A stretch of 64,000 bases of DNA from positions 1 through 64,000 of the forward strand of contig JAKPDL010000116.1 of NCBI GenBank assembly GCA_029552825.1. The letters run 5' to 3'. Below are positions 45,099 to 54,146 of this stretch, piece after piece. The translations under genes and the position numbers were made by a program. The first letter of the stretch is position 1. The number at the start of each line of letters is the position of its first letter. A model generated the notes under the pieces. It worked only from the letters and a program-made list of their open reading frames with translations, ran no database searches and was not told where the DNA came from. This DNA is from Bacteroidota bacterium (GTDB taxonomy: Bacteria > Bacteroidota > Bacteroidia > Bacteroidales > VadinHA17).

Positions 45099-45952
45099 GA
45101 AAAGCTTTAATATACCTATCAATTATCACTTTATCTGTTTCAGATATATCATGCCTGAGACAAAATAAAGGTCCGGCAAGAATTCCTGTTGCAAGAGCAG
45201 GTGAAAAAATTCTTTATTATGACCAGATCCCTGAAATTTACAGAAACACTAAATCCCCGGAAGATAGTATAGTCTCGATCAATGATTATATTAACAGCTG
45301 GGCAAGAAGGGAACTATTATATGCAAGGGCTGTTGAAAATCTCTCTCCGGAGTATAAGAATGATATTGAATCGCAGTTGCTGGACACAAAGATAAATCTG
45401 TATATATATCACTACCAGCATCAGATGATGCTTGAAAAAATGGACACCATCGTATCAGATTCAGAAATAGAGCAATTTTATGCTTCAAATCCCGACCGTT
45501 TCAAACTTAATACAAGTATAGTTAAGGCTCTTTTTATAAAGATACCTGCAGAAGCCCCAAATATTGACAGGGTAAGGGTATGGTACAGGGCAAACGACTC
45601 GGAGTCATTAAGGCAGCTTGAATCATATTGTTTCCAGTTTGCGGAAAAATTTGACGATTTTGGAGAAGAATGGATTTCTTTTGATAAACTTGCAGTGGAA
45701 CTTCCTGCTGAAATAATAAATCCTGATGAGTTTCTAAAACGATACAGTTACTATGAAACCAGAGACTCATCGTCAGTTTATTTCATTGCCATAAGGGACT
45801 ACAGATTAAGGTCCTCTCTGGCACCATATGAATATGTTAAAGACGACATAAAAAGTATTATATTGAATAACAGAAGATTCGAGTTTCTGAAAAAGCTCGA
45901 AAACGACATATATAATGATGCTATTAATTCTAACATTTTTAAGAAATACTGA
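45095..45952 (+). CDS. SurA/PpiC-related lipoprotein without a rotamase domain
   Basis: The protein (285 aa) has a lipoprotein-like signal (LYLSIITLSVSDISC with LIYL at the start). It has a helical chaperone region similar to SurA N-domains (NDYINSWARRELLYARAVEN, LLDTKINLYIYHYQHQMM) and a linker IVSDSEIEQFYASNPDRFKL typical of PPIases, but the region where a parvulin domain would sit is short and shows no rotamase motif. It lies between two true PPIases and overlaps the first by 4 nt. It may be a chaperone subunit that lost catalysis. Confidence 0.82.
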   Translation: MRKALIYLSIITLSVSDISCLRQNKGPARIPVARAGEKILYYDQIPEIYRNTKSPEDSIVSINDYINSWARRELLYARAVENLSPEYKNDIESQLLDTKINLYIYHYQHQMMLEKMDTIVSDSEIEQFYASNPDRFKLNTSIVKALFIKIPAEAPNIDRVRVWYRANDSESLRQLESYCFQFAEKFDDFGEEWISFDKLAVELPAEIINPDEFLKRYSYYETRDSSSVYFIAIRDYRLRSSLAPYEYVKDDIKSIILNNRRFEFLKKLENDIYNDAINSNIFKKY

Positions 45953-45955
45953 AAA

Positions 45956-47311
45956 ATGAAACATAAAACAGTTATAAGCCTGTTGATGCTTTTCCTGGTA
46001 TTGAATACAGGAACCTTATTTTCCCAGAAGCTTGTTGAATCGGTTGCAGGGATTGTGGGCAACGAAGTTATTTTCCTTTCCGACATCGAAAATGCCGTGG
46101 CACAGCAGTTATGGTCGGGTGATAGAACTCCAGCTGACAGGCTGAGATGTAATCTTTTTGAGGAACAGTTGATTGCAAAGCTGTTTCTGGATCAGGCAAG
46201 AATAGACAGTATAGAAGTTTCCGACTCTGAAGTGGAGGGTTATCTTAATGAAAGGCTGAATAAATTCATAGCAAGGGCAGGATCTGAAAAAGCTCTTGAG
46301 GAAGTTTTCAGGAAAAGTATTACAGAAATCAGAGCAGATCTTAGAAAATCTCTCAAAGAACAGGAGATAGTGAACAGAGTTCAGAGCAAAATTGCAGAAA
46401 ACATAACTGTAACGCCTGCTGAAGTAAAAAAATTCTATTCCAAGATTCCGCCTGACAGTCTCCCGACAATACCTGCCAAAGTGGAATTAAGCATAATTCA
46501 GCTCGATCCTCCCGATAATGAATTGAACAAGGCCGAAGCCCGACAGAAACTACTTGATATCAGAAGTGAAATTCTTGCGGGAAAAAGTTTCAGCACAATG
46601 GCAATACTCTATTCTGAAGACAAAGAGTCGGCCAAAAGAGGAGGTGAGATTGGTTACCTTAGCCGTGCTGAACTTGAAAAGCCTTATGCCGATGTTGCTT
46701 TCTCACTTACAAAAAACGCAATTTCAAAAATTGTTGAAACCAGGTATGGTTTCCATATTATACAGCTTATCGACAGAATGGGAGATCTGGTGAATACAAG
46801 GCACATTCTGATCAGACCAAAAATAAAACCTGAGCAGGAAGAGAGAGCTCTTTCAAAACTCGACAGTATAGCCAATCTAATCAAAGCCGACAGTATAACT
46901 TTTGAAAGAGCAGCATATCTGTTTTCAACTCACAAAGACAGCAAGATAAATGGGGGTAAGCTTGTGAAAAATGATCCTGCAGCTAGAACTACACTGTTTA
47001 CCCTTGAAGAGCTGGACAGGAACACCTATATGGTTGTCCGGGATCTGAAGCCAGGTGAAATCTCAAAACCATTCATGACAGAGGACGAGAACGGAAACAC
47101 GGTTTTCAGAATTGTAAGACTCGACAATCAGATTCCAGCTCATGTTGCTGACCTGAAAGAAGATTACCAGGCTCTGTACAATGCGGCATTGCTTGAGAAG
47201 AGACAGAAAAGATTTCTGGAATGGATTGATAAAAAGATAGAAGTCACTTATATAAAAATAAGTGACGAATTCAAATCATGCCCCTTTTCAAATCCACTAT
47301 GGCTGAAATAA
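45956..47311 (+). CDS. surA: SurA-like periplasmic peptidyl-prolyl isomerase
   Basis: The protein (451 aa) has a Sec signal (FLVLNTGTLFSQ). SurA N-domain features are VESVAGIVGNEVIFLSDIEN, then two rotamase domains: VELSIIQLDPPDNELNKAEA to GFHIIQLIDRMGD (about residues 178-278), and NTRHILIRPKIKPEQEERAL onward (about 280-390). This is the domain order of E. coli SurA, which escorts beta-barrel proteins to the Bam complex. The next gene starts before its stop, so translation is probably coupled. Confidence 0.9.
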   Translation: MKHKTVISLLMLFLVLNTGTLFSQKLVESVAGIVGNEVIFLSDIENAVAQQLWSGDRTPADRLRCNLFEEQLIAKLFLDQARIDSIEVSDSEVEGYLNERLNKFIARAGSEKALEEVFRKSITEIRADLRKSLKEQEIVNRVQSKIAENITVTPAEVKKFYSKIPPDSLPTIPAKVELSIIQLDPPDNELNKAEARQKLLDIRSEILAGKSFSTMAILYSEDKESAKRGGEIGYLSRAELEKPYADVAFSLTKNAISKIVETRYGFHIIQLIDRMGDLVNTRHILIRPKIKPEQEERALSKLDSIANLIKADSITFERAAYLFSTHKDSKINGGKLVKNDPAARTTLFTLEELDRNTYMVVRDLKPGEISKPFMTEDENGNTVFRIVRLDNQIPAHVADLKEDYQALYNAALLEKRQKRFLEWIDKKIEVTYIKISDEFKSCPFSNPLWLK

Positions 47312-48879
47312 ACGGCCACCGGCAACCTTCAAAAATTTACACAACCGGTATAATTCTTTTCTTTGCCGCGCTGACATTTGCGGCATTCAACACTTCTTTA
47401 CCACAGGAAAAAAAGAAACAGCCTGGTGAAACAAAAAAAATTGAGCTGCTTTACTGCGATGTTCTGATTATTGATAAACAGGTCAGCAACGACCTTAACC
47501 GGCTTATTGGAAATGTCGCTCTCAAACACAAGGACATAATTATGACATGCGACAGTGCCCATCTGTACCGGGAAATAAATCAGGTGAAAGCATACGGGCA
47601 TGTAAAAATCAATCAGGCTGATACATTGACTCTTGCAGGTGACTACCTTTTTTATGATGGCAATGAAGAGAAAGCATTTGTTCAGGGTAATGTGGAACTT
47701 AAGGACAATGAATCAAAACTTTATACACAGGTTGTAAATTATGATGCAAAAACAAAAATTGCTGATTATCCTTTCCATGGCAAGATAATCAACGGAGACA
47801 ATGTTCTAACGAGCCGCATGGGATTTTACTACACATCAGAAAAGAAATTTTACTTCAAGGATAGTGTAAAGATTGTAAACCCAAATTATACTGTTATTGC
47901 CGACACCATGGTATACAACACATCTACTGAAACTGCCTATTTCACAGGACCTACAACACTTGAAGGTGACAGTATATATATGTATTGCGAAAAAGGATGG
48001 TACGACACAAAAAACGATCTGTCTACTTTATGGAATTCACCTGTAATTAACAACAGGCAGCATATTATTACAGGTGATTCACTTTTCTACGACCGACGGA
48101 CAGGCTATGGTGAAGCATTCAGAAAAATCAGCATTACAGATACATCCAGCAACATTATCGTAGCGGGTAATTATGCATGGTACTACAGGGAACCGGAAAA
48201 ATTCATGGTAACCGACAGTGCCCTTTTTATCCAGGTATCAGAAGAAGATTCATTGTTTCTGCATTCAGACACAATAAGTGCAGTTACATTAAAAAAATTC
48301 CCTTCCGACACTTCCTCATTCAGACTTATACGTGCCTACTATAGATGCAAAATCTTCAGCAAAGATTTTCAGGCAAAGTGTGATTCGCTCACCTATTCTT
48401 TTCAGGACTCAGTAATAAGGCTTTACAGGGATCCAATTTTATGGTCGGAAGAGAATCAGATGGTGGCAGATTCAATGGCAATTTTCACCAGAAACCGGAA
48501 AACTGACAGAATGGAACTTTATAATTCTGTATTTGTGGCAAGCCAGGTAGATTCTCTCAGGTTTAACCAGATGAAGGGCAGAAAGCTTACAGGATATTTT
48601 ATGAACAACAAGTTATACAGGATTTTGATTGAGGGAAATGGCGAGACAGTATATTATCTTGTTGATAATAACGAGCTTATAGGCATAAATCATGCCCGCA
48701 GCGCCTCAATTGAAATTCTTATTGACGATGGAAAGGTAAAGGAAATAATTGAGTTACAAAACCCTGAAGGCACTCTTGATCCTCCTGATACCAACTCACC
48801 TGGAAGTCTAAGACTGAAAGGGTTCGTCTGGTACGATTATTTGAGGCCAAAAAAGAAGTCGGATATATTCATTAAATAA
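47278..48879 (+). CDS. OstA/LptA-like lipopolysaccharide transport protein
   Basis: The protein (533 aa) carries a signal anchor or signal peptide (TTGIILFFAALTFAAF). The repeated beta-strand pattern of the OstA/LptA fold is seen in NDLNRLIGNVALKHKDIIMT, DSAHLYREINQVKAYGHVKI, ADTLTLAGDYLFYDGNEEKA and FVQGNVELKDNESKLYTQ. It is probably the periplasmic bridge or LptD N-region relative that moves LPS to the outer membrane. It overlaps surA by 34 nt if ATG 47278 is used, or by 13 nt with ATG 47299. The protein is longer than E. coli LptA (185 aa), as is usual in Bacteroidota. Confidence 0.85.
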   Translation: MPLFKSTMAEINGHRQPSKIYTTGIILFFAALTFAAFNTSLPQEKKKQPGETKKIELLYCDVLIIDKQVSNDLNRLIGNVALKHKDIIMTCDSAHLYREINQVKAYGHVKINQADTLTLAGDYLFYDGNEEKAFVQGNVELKDNESKLYTQVVNYDAKTKIADYPFHGKIINGDNVLTSRMGFYYTSEKKFYFKDSVKIVNPNYTVIADTMVYNTSTETAYFTGPTTLEGDSIYMYCEKGWYDTKNDLSTLWNSPVINNRQHIITGDSLFYDRRTGYGEAFRKISITDTSSNIIVAGNYAWYYREPEKFMVTDSALFIQVSEEDSLFLHSDTISAVTLKKFPSDTSSFRLIRAYYRCKIFSKDFQAKCDSLTYSFQDSVIRLYRDPILWSEENQMVADSMAIFTRNRKTDRMELYNSVFVASQVDSLRFNQMKGRKLTGYFMNNKLYRILIEGNGETVYYLVDNNELIGINHARSASIEILIDDGKVKEIIELQNPEGTLDPPDTNSPGSLRLKGFVWYDYLRPKKKSDIFIK

Positions 48880-48941
48880 AGCTGGGCGCAAAAAAAATTT
48901 CATTTAAAGCTCTGGAAGTAAAAAAAATGTATATTTTAGAT

Positions 48942-48968
48942 AAAAAAAGGGGCTGTTTTTACAGCCCC
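48942..48968 (-). terminator. Intrinsic terminator of the DUF2795 gene
   Basis: On the minus strand GGGGCTGT pairs perfectly with ACAGCCCC over a 4-nt loop (48949-48968) and is followed by TTTTTTT (48942-48948). It is 7 nt after the stop of the DUF2795 gene. The plus strand lacks a T-run after the stem, so it does not end the OstA gene. Confidence 0.88.
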
Positions 48969-48974
48969 GACAGT

Positions 48975-49196
48975 TTAATACTCATCCTCATTAAAGAAAA
49001 AGTCCTCTTTACTTGGGTAATCGGGCCAGATATCTTCGATGCTCTCGTAGATATCGCCCTCATCCTCAATCTCCTGTAAATTTTCTATAACTTCAAGTGG
49101 AGCACCTGACCTGATGGCATAATCAATAAGCTCATCCTTGGTAGCTGGCCATGGAGCATCCTCAAGTTTCGATGCTAATTCAAGTGTCCAATACAT
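48975..49196 (-). CDS. DUF2795 domain protein
   Basis: The protein (73 aa) begins MYWTLELASKLEDAPWPATK and continues DELIDYAIRSGAPLEVIENL, then EDIWPDYPSKEDFFFNEDEY. It is acidic, and I recall it as one of the most conserved small proteins of Bacteroidota. The function is not known; the family may bind other proteins or RNA. The gene stands alone with its own promoter (49234-49263) and terminator, so it makes a short mRNA of about 270 nt. Confidence 0.9.
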   Translation of the reverse strand: MYWTLELASKLEDAPWPATKDELIDYAIRSGAPLEVIENLQEIEDEGDIYESIEDIWPDYPSKEDFFFNEDEY

Positions 49197-49233
49197 ATCC
49201 AGGAAGTTTTTATGTTGTTTAAAAAAAGGTTCG

Positions 49234-49263
49234 CAAATATAAAAAATTTTATAAATTATCCAA
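49234..49263 (-). promoter_or_regulatory. Promoter of the DUF2795 gene
   Basis: On the minus strand TTG (49261-49263) is followed after 19 nt by TATATTTG (49234-49241) and then CG. Both elements match the Bacteroidota -33/-7 consensus, and the predicted transcription start near 49227 gives a leader of about 30 nt. Confidence 0.6.
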
Positions 49264-49287
49264 TAATCGAAAAAGTTTTAAAAAATT

Positions 49288-49830
49288 TTAACAATTGTAG
49301 TTAACATTTTCATTATCAATATCTTTATTCAAAAATCGTGCCAGCACAAAGAAGTAATCCGACAGCCGGTTCAGAAATTTTATAATTATTTCCGGAGCTT
49401 TCTCACTCTCACCCAGTTTGGTAACATTTCTTTCTGCTCTACGACATACACATCTGGTAATATGGCAGTTAGATACAATGATATTACCGCCAGGTATAAT
49501 AAAACTTTTCAAAGAAGGGAGTTGTTCATTCAATTTGTCGATCTCTTTTTCTGTTTTTTCCACGCATTCTTCCTCCGGTAGCATTATTTCACCCGAAGGA
49601 TTTTCATTATCGTATGCCAGTGCTGCTGCACATGCCATCAGCTGCTTCTGTATATAAAGCAGAAAATCAGCATGTTTTACTGTTTCCCTGTAACTCCGCA
49701 GTAAGCCAATCCAGGAAATCAGTTCATCAATAGTGCCATAAGCCTCCAGCCTCGGATGGTGCTTGGGCAGTCTTCTGCCTCCATACAATGAAGCAAACCC
49801 GTCATCACCTTTACGGGTATAGATTTTCAT
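49288..49830 (-). CDS. Cob(I)alamin adenosyltransferase, PduO type
   Basis: The enzyme (180 aa) transfers the adenosyl group of ATP to cob(I)alamin, giving adenosylcobalamin. It shows the PduO/MMAB pattern: MKIYTRKGDDGFASLYGGRR with Lys and Gly residues of the ATP site, HPRLEAYGTIDELISWIGLL, ITRCVCRRAERNV and FLNRLSDYFFVLARFLNK. Length is normal. It implies B12-dependent enzymes elsewhere in the genome, for example methylmalonyl-CoA mutase for propionate or succinate conversion. It lies 55 nt after the ABC ATPase gene and may be cotranscribed. Confidence 0.93.
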   Translation of the reverse strand: MKIYTRKGDDGFASLYGGRRLPKHHPRLEAYGTIDELISWIGLLRSYRETVKHADFLLYIQKQLMACAAALAYDNENPSGEIMLPEEECVEKTEKEIDKLNEQLPSLKSFIIPGGNIIVSNCHITRCVCRRAERNVTKLGESEKAPEIIIKFLNRLSDYFFVLARFLNKDIDNENVNYNC

Positions 49831-49885
49831 TTTTTAGAAATACTGTTTGCTTTTTATGCCCTTAAGATAATATAAAAACCTTTTC

Positions 49886-50596
49886 TCAGGCTTTTACATA
49901 TTTCTCATTTAGCATGTCAGACGAAACCTGGCCGTCGAGGAGTCTTACAATACGTGCAGCATGCTTGGCAATATCCTCTTCGTGAGTAACCAGAATAATG
50001 GTATTGCCTTTACGGTGTATATCGTCCAGCAGGTTCATAATATCTATCGAAGTCTTGCTGTCGAGATTACCAGTTGGCTCATCAGCCAGAATTATGGATG
50101 GTTTGTTTACAAGTGCCCTTGCAATAGCTACTCTCTGCCTCTGACCACCCGAAAGTTCATTGGGTTTGTGATGCATACGGTCGGCCAGACCAACCTGGGT
50201 GAGTGTCTCAATTGCTAGCTTTTCACGCTCAGCCTTGGGAACACCAGCATAAATCAACGGTAAAGTAACATTTTCCAGAGCAGTGTATCGTGGAAGGAGA
50301 TTAAAAGTCTGAAATACAAATCCTATTTCTTTATTTCTTATCTCTGCAAGCCTGTCATCCTCCATCTTACTGACATCCACACCATTAAGAAAATATCTAC
50401 CACTGGTCGGCGTATCAAGGCATCCTATAAGGTTCATCAATGTGGATTTCCCTGAACCTGAGGGACCCATAATTGCTACATATTCGTTTTTGTAAATAGT
50501 CAGTGATACCGATCTGAGCGCCCTTACAATTACAGTGCCAACCTGGTAATTCTTAACTATGTCCTGTAGCTCAATAATAACATTATTTTCATTCAT
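49886..50596 (-). CDS. ABC transporter ATP-binding protein, MacB/LolD type
   Basis: The start ATG 50596 gives 236 aa; the longer frame to 50632 would cover a -7-like box. Walker A is [16 protein letters not shown], the signature [17 protein letters not shown] and Walker [13 protein letters not shown], all intact. The segment [20 protein letters not shown] and [20 protein letters not shown] fit the MacB/LolD/FtsE-like branch that powers periplasmic tripartite or lipoprotein systems. No permease is adjacent; it must act with one encoded elsewhere. Confidence 0.92.
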   Translation of the reverse strand: MNENNVIIELQDIVKNYQVGTVIVRALRSVSLTIYKNEYVAIMGPSGSGKSTLMNLIGCLDTPTSGRYFLNGVDVSKMEDDRLAEIRNKEIGFVFQTFNLLPRYTALENVTLPLIYAGVPKAEREKLAIETLTQVGLADRMHHKPNELSGGQRQRVAIARALVNKPSIILADEPTGNLDSKTSIDIMNLLDDIHRKGNTIILVTHEEDIAKHAARIVRLLDGQVSSDMLNEKYVKA

Positions 50597-50618
50597 AAAA
50601 GCCTGAAATTTAAAGTCC

Positions 50619-50626
50619 CGAAAATA
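50619..50626 (-). promoter_or_regulatory. Candidate -7 box of the ABC ATPase gene
   Basis: TATTTTCG on the minus strand differs from TAnnTTTG by one base and lies 22 nt before ATG 50596. No good -33 is seen. Confidence 0.3.
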
Positions 50627-50669
50627 GAGCAATTAATCTTAAAATCGAATTATTATTTATTAATTTATG

Positions 50670-51461
50670 TTAATATCTTATCACATAATCAAATTTTGAA
50701 ATCCCTTTTCTTAAAAAAACTATTCCCATACGGCAAATATCAATTGTTACACTAACATTTTTCATCTTCTTTATTTCTGCCCATCCCTCTGCCATTTCCA
50801 CCGACCTGTGTATATCGTCAATAATAACCACACTTTTATCATTACACATACTGCATATAGTTTCAAAATATTTAAGCAGGGCATCTTTCCTGTGGTCTCC
50901 GTCAATGAATACAAGCCCGGGTCTGATATTCTTCTCTTTCAGTTCTGGAAGGACTTCATCAAACTTCCCGGTATAAACTCTGATATTTCTACATCCTGCC
51001 TTTTCAAAGTTCCTCTTTGCGATTTCTGAAACTACCGGACAACCCTCTATTGTATGAACCATTGTGCCTCTGGCTCCGGTTGCAAGATATAATGCACTGA
51101 TACCCAGAGACGTTCCCATCTCAATTATGTCCGTACCTCCATATTCCGCTGCAAATTTGTGCAAAAGCTCACCATATTTTTTAGGCACTGAAGAATACTT
51201 TGCTATCGACGACACCTTTCTCATTCCATCCCTGAAATGCTTCGATCCTGAACCATAATCAGTTACTTTAACAAATGAAGGATCTGCAAGCATTTCTTTT
51301 CTTATGTTTTCTATAGTAGAGACAACAGTCGGGTCGATTTTATTCCTGAAAACATGAGTAATCAAGTTGAAAACAAAAGGACTGTGTATGCCATGACCTC
51401 TTTTATGCCGGGAGAAAACTTTGTATTTCAGATTATTAATTACAATATGAAAATCGTTCAT
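50670..51461 (-). CDS. Class I SAM-dependent methyltransferase
   Basis: The protein (263 aa) has a Rossmann methyltransferase fold: DIIEMGTSLGISALYLATGA (motif I), VHTIEGCPVVSEIAKRNFEK, VLPELKEKNIRPGLVFIDGD (motif with acidic pair) and SVVIIDDIHRSVEMAEGWAE. The pattern resembles catechol O-methyltransferase/caffeoyl-CoA type enzymes, though the N-terminal segment HKRGHGIHSPFVFNLITHVF is specific to a Bacteroidota group. The substrate is unknown. It is divergent from recG; a perfect -7 box TATTTTTG lies at 51494-51501. Confidence 0.85.
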   Translation of the reverse strand: MNDFHIVINNLKYKVFSRHKRGHGIHSPFVFNLITHVFRNKIDPTVVSTIENIRKEMLADPSFVKVTDYGSGSKHFRDGMRKVSSIAKYSSVPKKYGELLHKFAAEYGGTDIIEMGTSLGISALYLATGARGTMVHTIEGCPVVSEIAKRNFEKAGCRNIRVYTGKFDEVLPELKEKNIRPGLVFIDGDHRKDALLKYFETICSMCNDKSVVIIDDIHRSVEMAEGWAEIKKMKNVSVTIDICRMGIVFLRKGISKFDYVIRY

Positions 51462-51493
51462 TTTTGATACCGGGTATGATTATGTAGGGTTTG

Positions 51494-51501
51494 CAAAAAT
51501 A
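51494..51501 (-). promoter_or_regulatory. Candidate -7 box of the methyltransferase gene
   Basis: TATTTTTG followed by CA on the minus strand is a perfect -7 element 33 nt before the ATG. Directly upstream of it (51503-51519) is a 17-bp palindrome in the divergent promoter region, where the -33 box would be expected. Confidence 0.4.
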
Positions 51502-51502
51502 C

Positions 51503-51519
51503 TTATTTTCGGAAAATAA
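51503..51519. promoter_or_regulatory. Palindrome in the recG/methyltransferase divergent region
   Basis: TTATTTTC-G-GAAAATAA is a perfect 8+1+8 inverted repeat between the -7 box of the methyltransferase gene and the recG start. It could be an operator acting on both genes or simply an AT-rich coincidence. Confidence 0.35.
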
Positions 51520-51546
51520 AATTTAAAGCGACTCATAACAAATTGT

Positions 51547-53652
51547 ATGCAGAATTTTCTGGATACTGATATCAAATACCTGCCGGGTGTTGGTCCAAGA
51601 AGGGCTGAACAGCTGAATAAGGAGCTTAATATCAAATGCTACAGAGATCTGCTTTATTATTTTCCTTACAGATATGTTGACAGAACCAAATTCTATACTG
51701 TTGCAGAACTTGATCCTGACCTGCCTTATGTTCAGATACGCGGTGTAATAAAAGGATACTTCACAGAAGGTAAAGGTAACAACAAAAGGCTTATAGCCGA
51801 ATTTTCAGATGAAACGGGAGTTATCAGGTTAATTTGGTTCAGGGGAACCAGATGGATACCTGAAACCTATCCTGCAGGAAAAGAGTACATAATCTTCGGT
51901 AAACCAGGGGTTTTCAATAGTATGATAAATATTATTCACCCCGAAATTGAACTTGCCGAAAAAAGGGAAAAAAGACTTGTGTCGGGTCTTGAAGCACTCT
52001 ATAGTACTACTGAAGAGCTCAAAAGCAGTTTTATCACATCGAAATTTATCAGCAAGCTTGTTGGTAACCTGCTTGGCATGATAAACTTCAGGCTGCCCGA
52101 GACACTCCCTGATTACATTATAACCAATAACAATCTTATGAGTTTGCATGATGCAATTCATAAGATCCATTTCCCTTCCAATACAAAGGAAATGGAAAGA
52201 GCCCGGTACCGTTTCAAATTTGAAGAGCTCTTTTATATTCAACTTAACCTGTTGCGCTACAAGGTTTTTCGAAAAACCCATACTCCTGGATTTATCTTTT
52301 CCAGAGTTGGTGAATATTTTAACAAATTCTACTTCAACAATTTATCTTTCGAGCTAACTGATGCCCAGAAAAGGGTTATGAAGGAAATACGCAGGGATTT
52401 AGGCTCGGGAAAGCAGATGAACAGGTTACTTCAGGGTGATGTTGGAAGTGGTAAAACACTTGTTGCATTAATGTCGATGCTGATAGCTGCCGACAATGGA
52501 TATCAGTCGTGCATAATGGCACCCACAGAAATCCTTGCTTATCAGCATTTCAGATCAATTTCAAAGTTTACCGAGGGAATAGGTATCAGGGTAATGTTGC
52601 TTACGGGCTCCACAAAAAAAACCGAGAGGAAACATATTGAAAAGGTGTTGCTCAGTGATGAACCTGCAATATTGATTGGAACCCATGCCCTGATTGAAGA
52701 AAATGTAAGGTTTAAAAGGCTTGGGCTGGCAATTATTGACGAACAACATCGTTTTGGCGTAGCACAGCGGGCAAAGCTATGGGAGAAAAGCCAAAATCCG
52801 CCCCATGTACTGGTGATGACTGCCACACCCATTCCAAGAACACTTGCCATGACACTCTATGGCGACCTCGATGTATCGGTTATAAATGAATTACCACCGG
52901 GAAGGAAGCCGGTAAAGACAATGCATTTCTTTGAATCAGAAAGAAATAAGGTCTTCGCTTTTATGAGGAAGCAGATAAGCGAAGGAAGGCAGGTATATAT
53001 TGTCTATCCCCTGATAACTGAGTCGGAGAAACTCGACTATAAAAACCTCGATGAAGGACTCGATATTCTCACTCAGGCCTTTCCTCCCCCACAGTACTGC
53101 ATAAGTGTGCTTCATGGCAGGATGACAGCAGCCAACAAGGAAATCTCAATGAAGCTGTTCAGGGAAGGCAAAGCTCATATAATGGTTGCCACAACAGTTA
53201 TCGAGGTAGGTGTGGATGTACCCAACGCTACTGTGATGGTTATAGAAAGCGCCGAGAGATTCGGACTTTCCCAACTACATCAGCTAAGAGGAAGGGTTGG
53301 CAGGGGTGCCGAGCAGTCGTATTGTATTCTGATGAGCTCAGACAAGCTGTCGAAAGAAGCATCTGAACGAATTGAGACAATGGTCAGAACCAGCGACGGG
53401 TTCGAAATAGCTGAAGCCGACCTGAGACTCAGAGGTCCTGGTGATATTGAAGGCACACAGCAGAGTGGATTCCCCTTTGAACTGAGAATAAGCGACCTGG
53501 CACGCGACGGACAAATCATTGAATATGTCAGAAGAATTGCAGAATCGATTCTCGAAAAAGACCCTCTGCTTGAAGATGATAAAAACCTGATCCTGAAACA
53601 GGAACTTAACAGGCTCTTCAGCAGGAATTATTCGTGGAGTAATATCAGCTGA
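51547..53652 (+). CDS. recG: ATP-dependent DNA helicase RecG
   Basis: RecG remodels stalled replication forks and Holliday junctions. The protein (701 aa) has the wedge domain (YLPGVGPRRAEQLNKELNI, QIRGVIKGYFTEGKGNNKRL) and helicase motifs: LLQGDVGSGKTLVALMSML (Walker A), IIDEQHRFGVAQRAKLWEKS (DEQH), VMTATPIPRTLAMTLYGDLD and RLRGPGDIEGTQQSGFPF at the C-terminus. The length is normal. It starts 85 nt from the divergent methyltransferase gene and is followed by rseC after 73 nt. Confidence 0.97.
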   Translation: MQNFLDTDIKYLPGVGPRRAEQLNKELNIKCYRDLLYYFPYRYVDRTKFYTVAELDPDLPYVQIRGVIKGYFTEGKGNNKRLIAEFSDETGVIRLIWFRGTRWIPETYPAGKEYIIFGKPGVFNSMINIIHPEIELAEKREKRLVSGLEALYSTTEELKSSFITSKFISKLVGNLLGMINFRLPETLPDYIITNNNLMSLHDAIHKIHFPSNTKEMERARYRFKFEELFYIQLNLLRYKVFRKTHTPGFIFSRVGEYFNKFYFNNLSFELTDAQKRVMKEIRRDLGSGKQMNRLLQGDVGSGKTLVALMSMLIAADNGYQSCIMAPTEILAYQHFRSISKFTEGIGIRVMLLTGSTKKTERKHIEKVLLSDEPAILIGTHALIEENVRFKRLGLAIIDEQHRFGVAQRAKLWEKSQNPPHVLVMTATPIPRTLAMTLYGDLDVSVINELPPGRKPVKTMHFFESERNKVFAFMRKQISEGRQVYIVYPLITESEKLDYKNLDEGLDILTQAFPPPQYCISVLHGRMTAANKEISMKLFREGKAHIMVATTVIEVGVDVPNATVMVIESAERFGLSQLHQLRGRVGRGAEQSYCILMSSDKLSKEASERIETMVRTSDGFEIAEADLRLRGPGDIEGTQQSGFPFELRISDLARDGQIIEYVRRIAESILEKDPLLEDDKNLILKQELNRLFSRNYSWSNIS

Positions 53653-53695
53653 TAAAAAAATGATAAAAAGCAGAAATAATTTTAAGCAGGAAATA

Positions 53696-53703
53696 TAAAT
53701 TTG
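53696..53703 (+). promoter_or_regulatory. Candidate -7 box of the rseC-rnf operon
   Basis: TAAATTTG followed by CC is a perfect Bacteroidota -7 element, 22 nt before ATG 53726. No TTTG is at the right distance upstream. It would give the Rnf operon its own promoter after recG. Confidence 0.45.
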
Positions 53704-53725
53704 CCACTCTGATTTACCGGGGAAA

Positions 53726-54142
53726 ATGAAATCAGAAAACCAGATAACTCATGAAGGTGTTATTTTATCATCGGGACCTGATTCGGTTACTGTAATGATA
53801 TCACAGAATGTAAGTTGTGCGGGGTGTCAGGCTTCAGGAGTATGTAATCTGAACGATCGCAACAATAAGATACTTAAAATAGATGGAAATTACAATCTGA
53901 AGCCCGGAAGCAAAGTAATTGTAACTGTCAACCTATCACACGGTTATCTTGCCGTTTTCCTGGGTTATGTTATGCCTTTTGTGATTCTGATTGCATCTCT
54001 TTTGGTGACAATCTCCATGTCATTAGGTGAACTCGCTGCAGGATTAATTTCGCTGGGAATAACTTCATTTTACTATATATTGCTCTTTCTTTTTCGTAAA
54101 CATGTTTCGAAGAAATTTTCATTCAGTTTAAAAACATTATAA
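53726..54142 (+). CDS. rseC: RseC/MucC family protein (Rnf-associated)
   Basis: The protein (138 aa) has a cysteine motif near the N-terminus (QNVSCAGCQASGVCNL) and two membrane segments (about residues 77-98 and 103-125). This is the RseC pattern; relatives take part in SoxR reduction and are linked with Rnf genes. Here it begins the rnf operon, 4 nt before rnfB, so it is probably an accessory factor in assembly or electron transfer of the complex. Confidence 0.88.
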   Translation: MKSENQITHEGVILSSGPDSVTVMISQNVSCAGCQASGVCNLNDRNNKILKIDGNYNLKPGSKVIVTVNLSHGYLAVFLGYVMPFVILIASLLVTISMSLGELAAGLISLGITSFYYILLFLFRKHVSKKFSFSLKTL

Positions 54143-54146
54143 CCAG

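Noticed and set aside
47398-47601. 67-codon minus-strand frame inside the OstA-like gene
   Set aside because: Antisense shadow of a clearly coding gene, without motifs.
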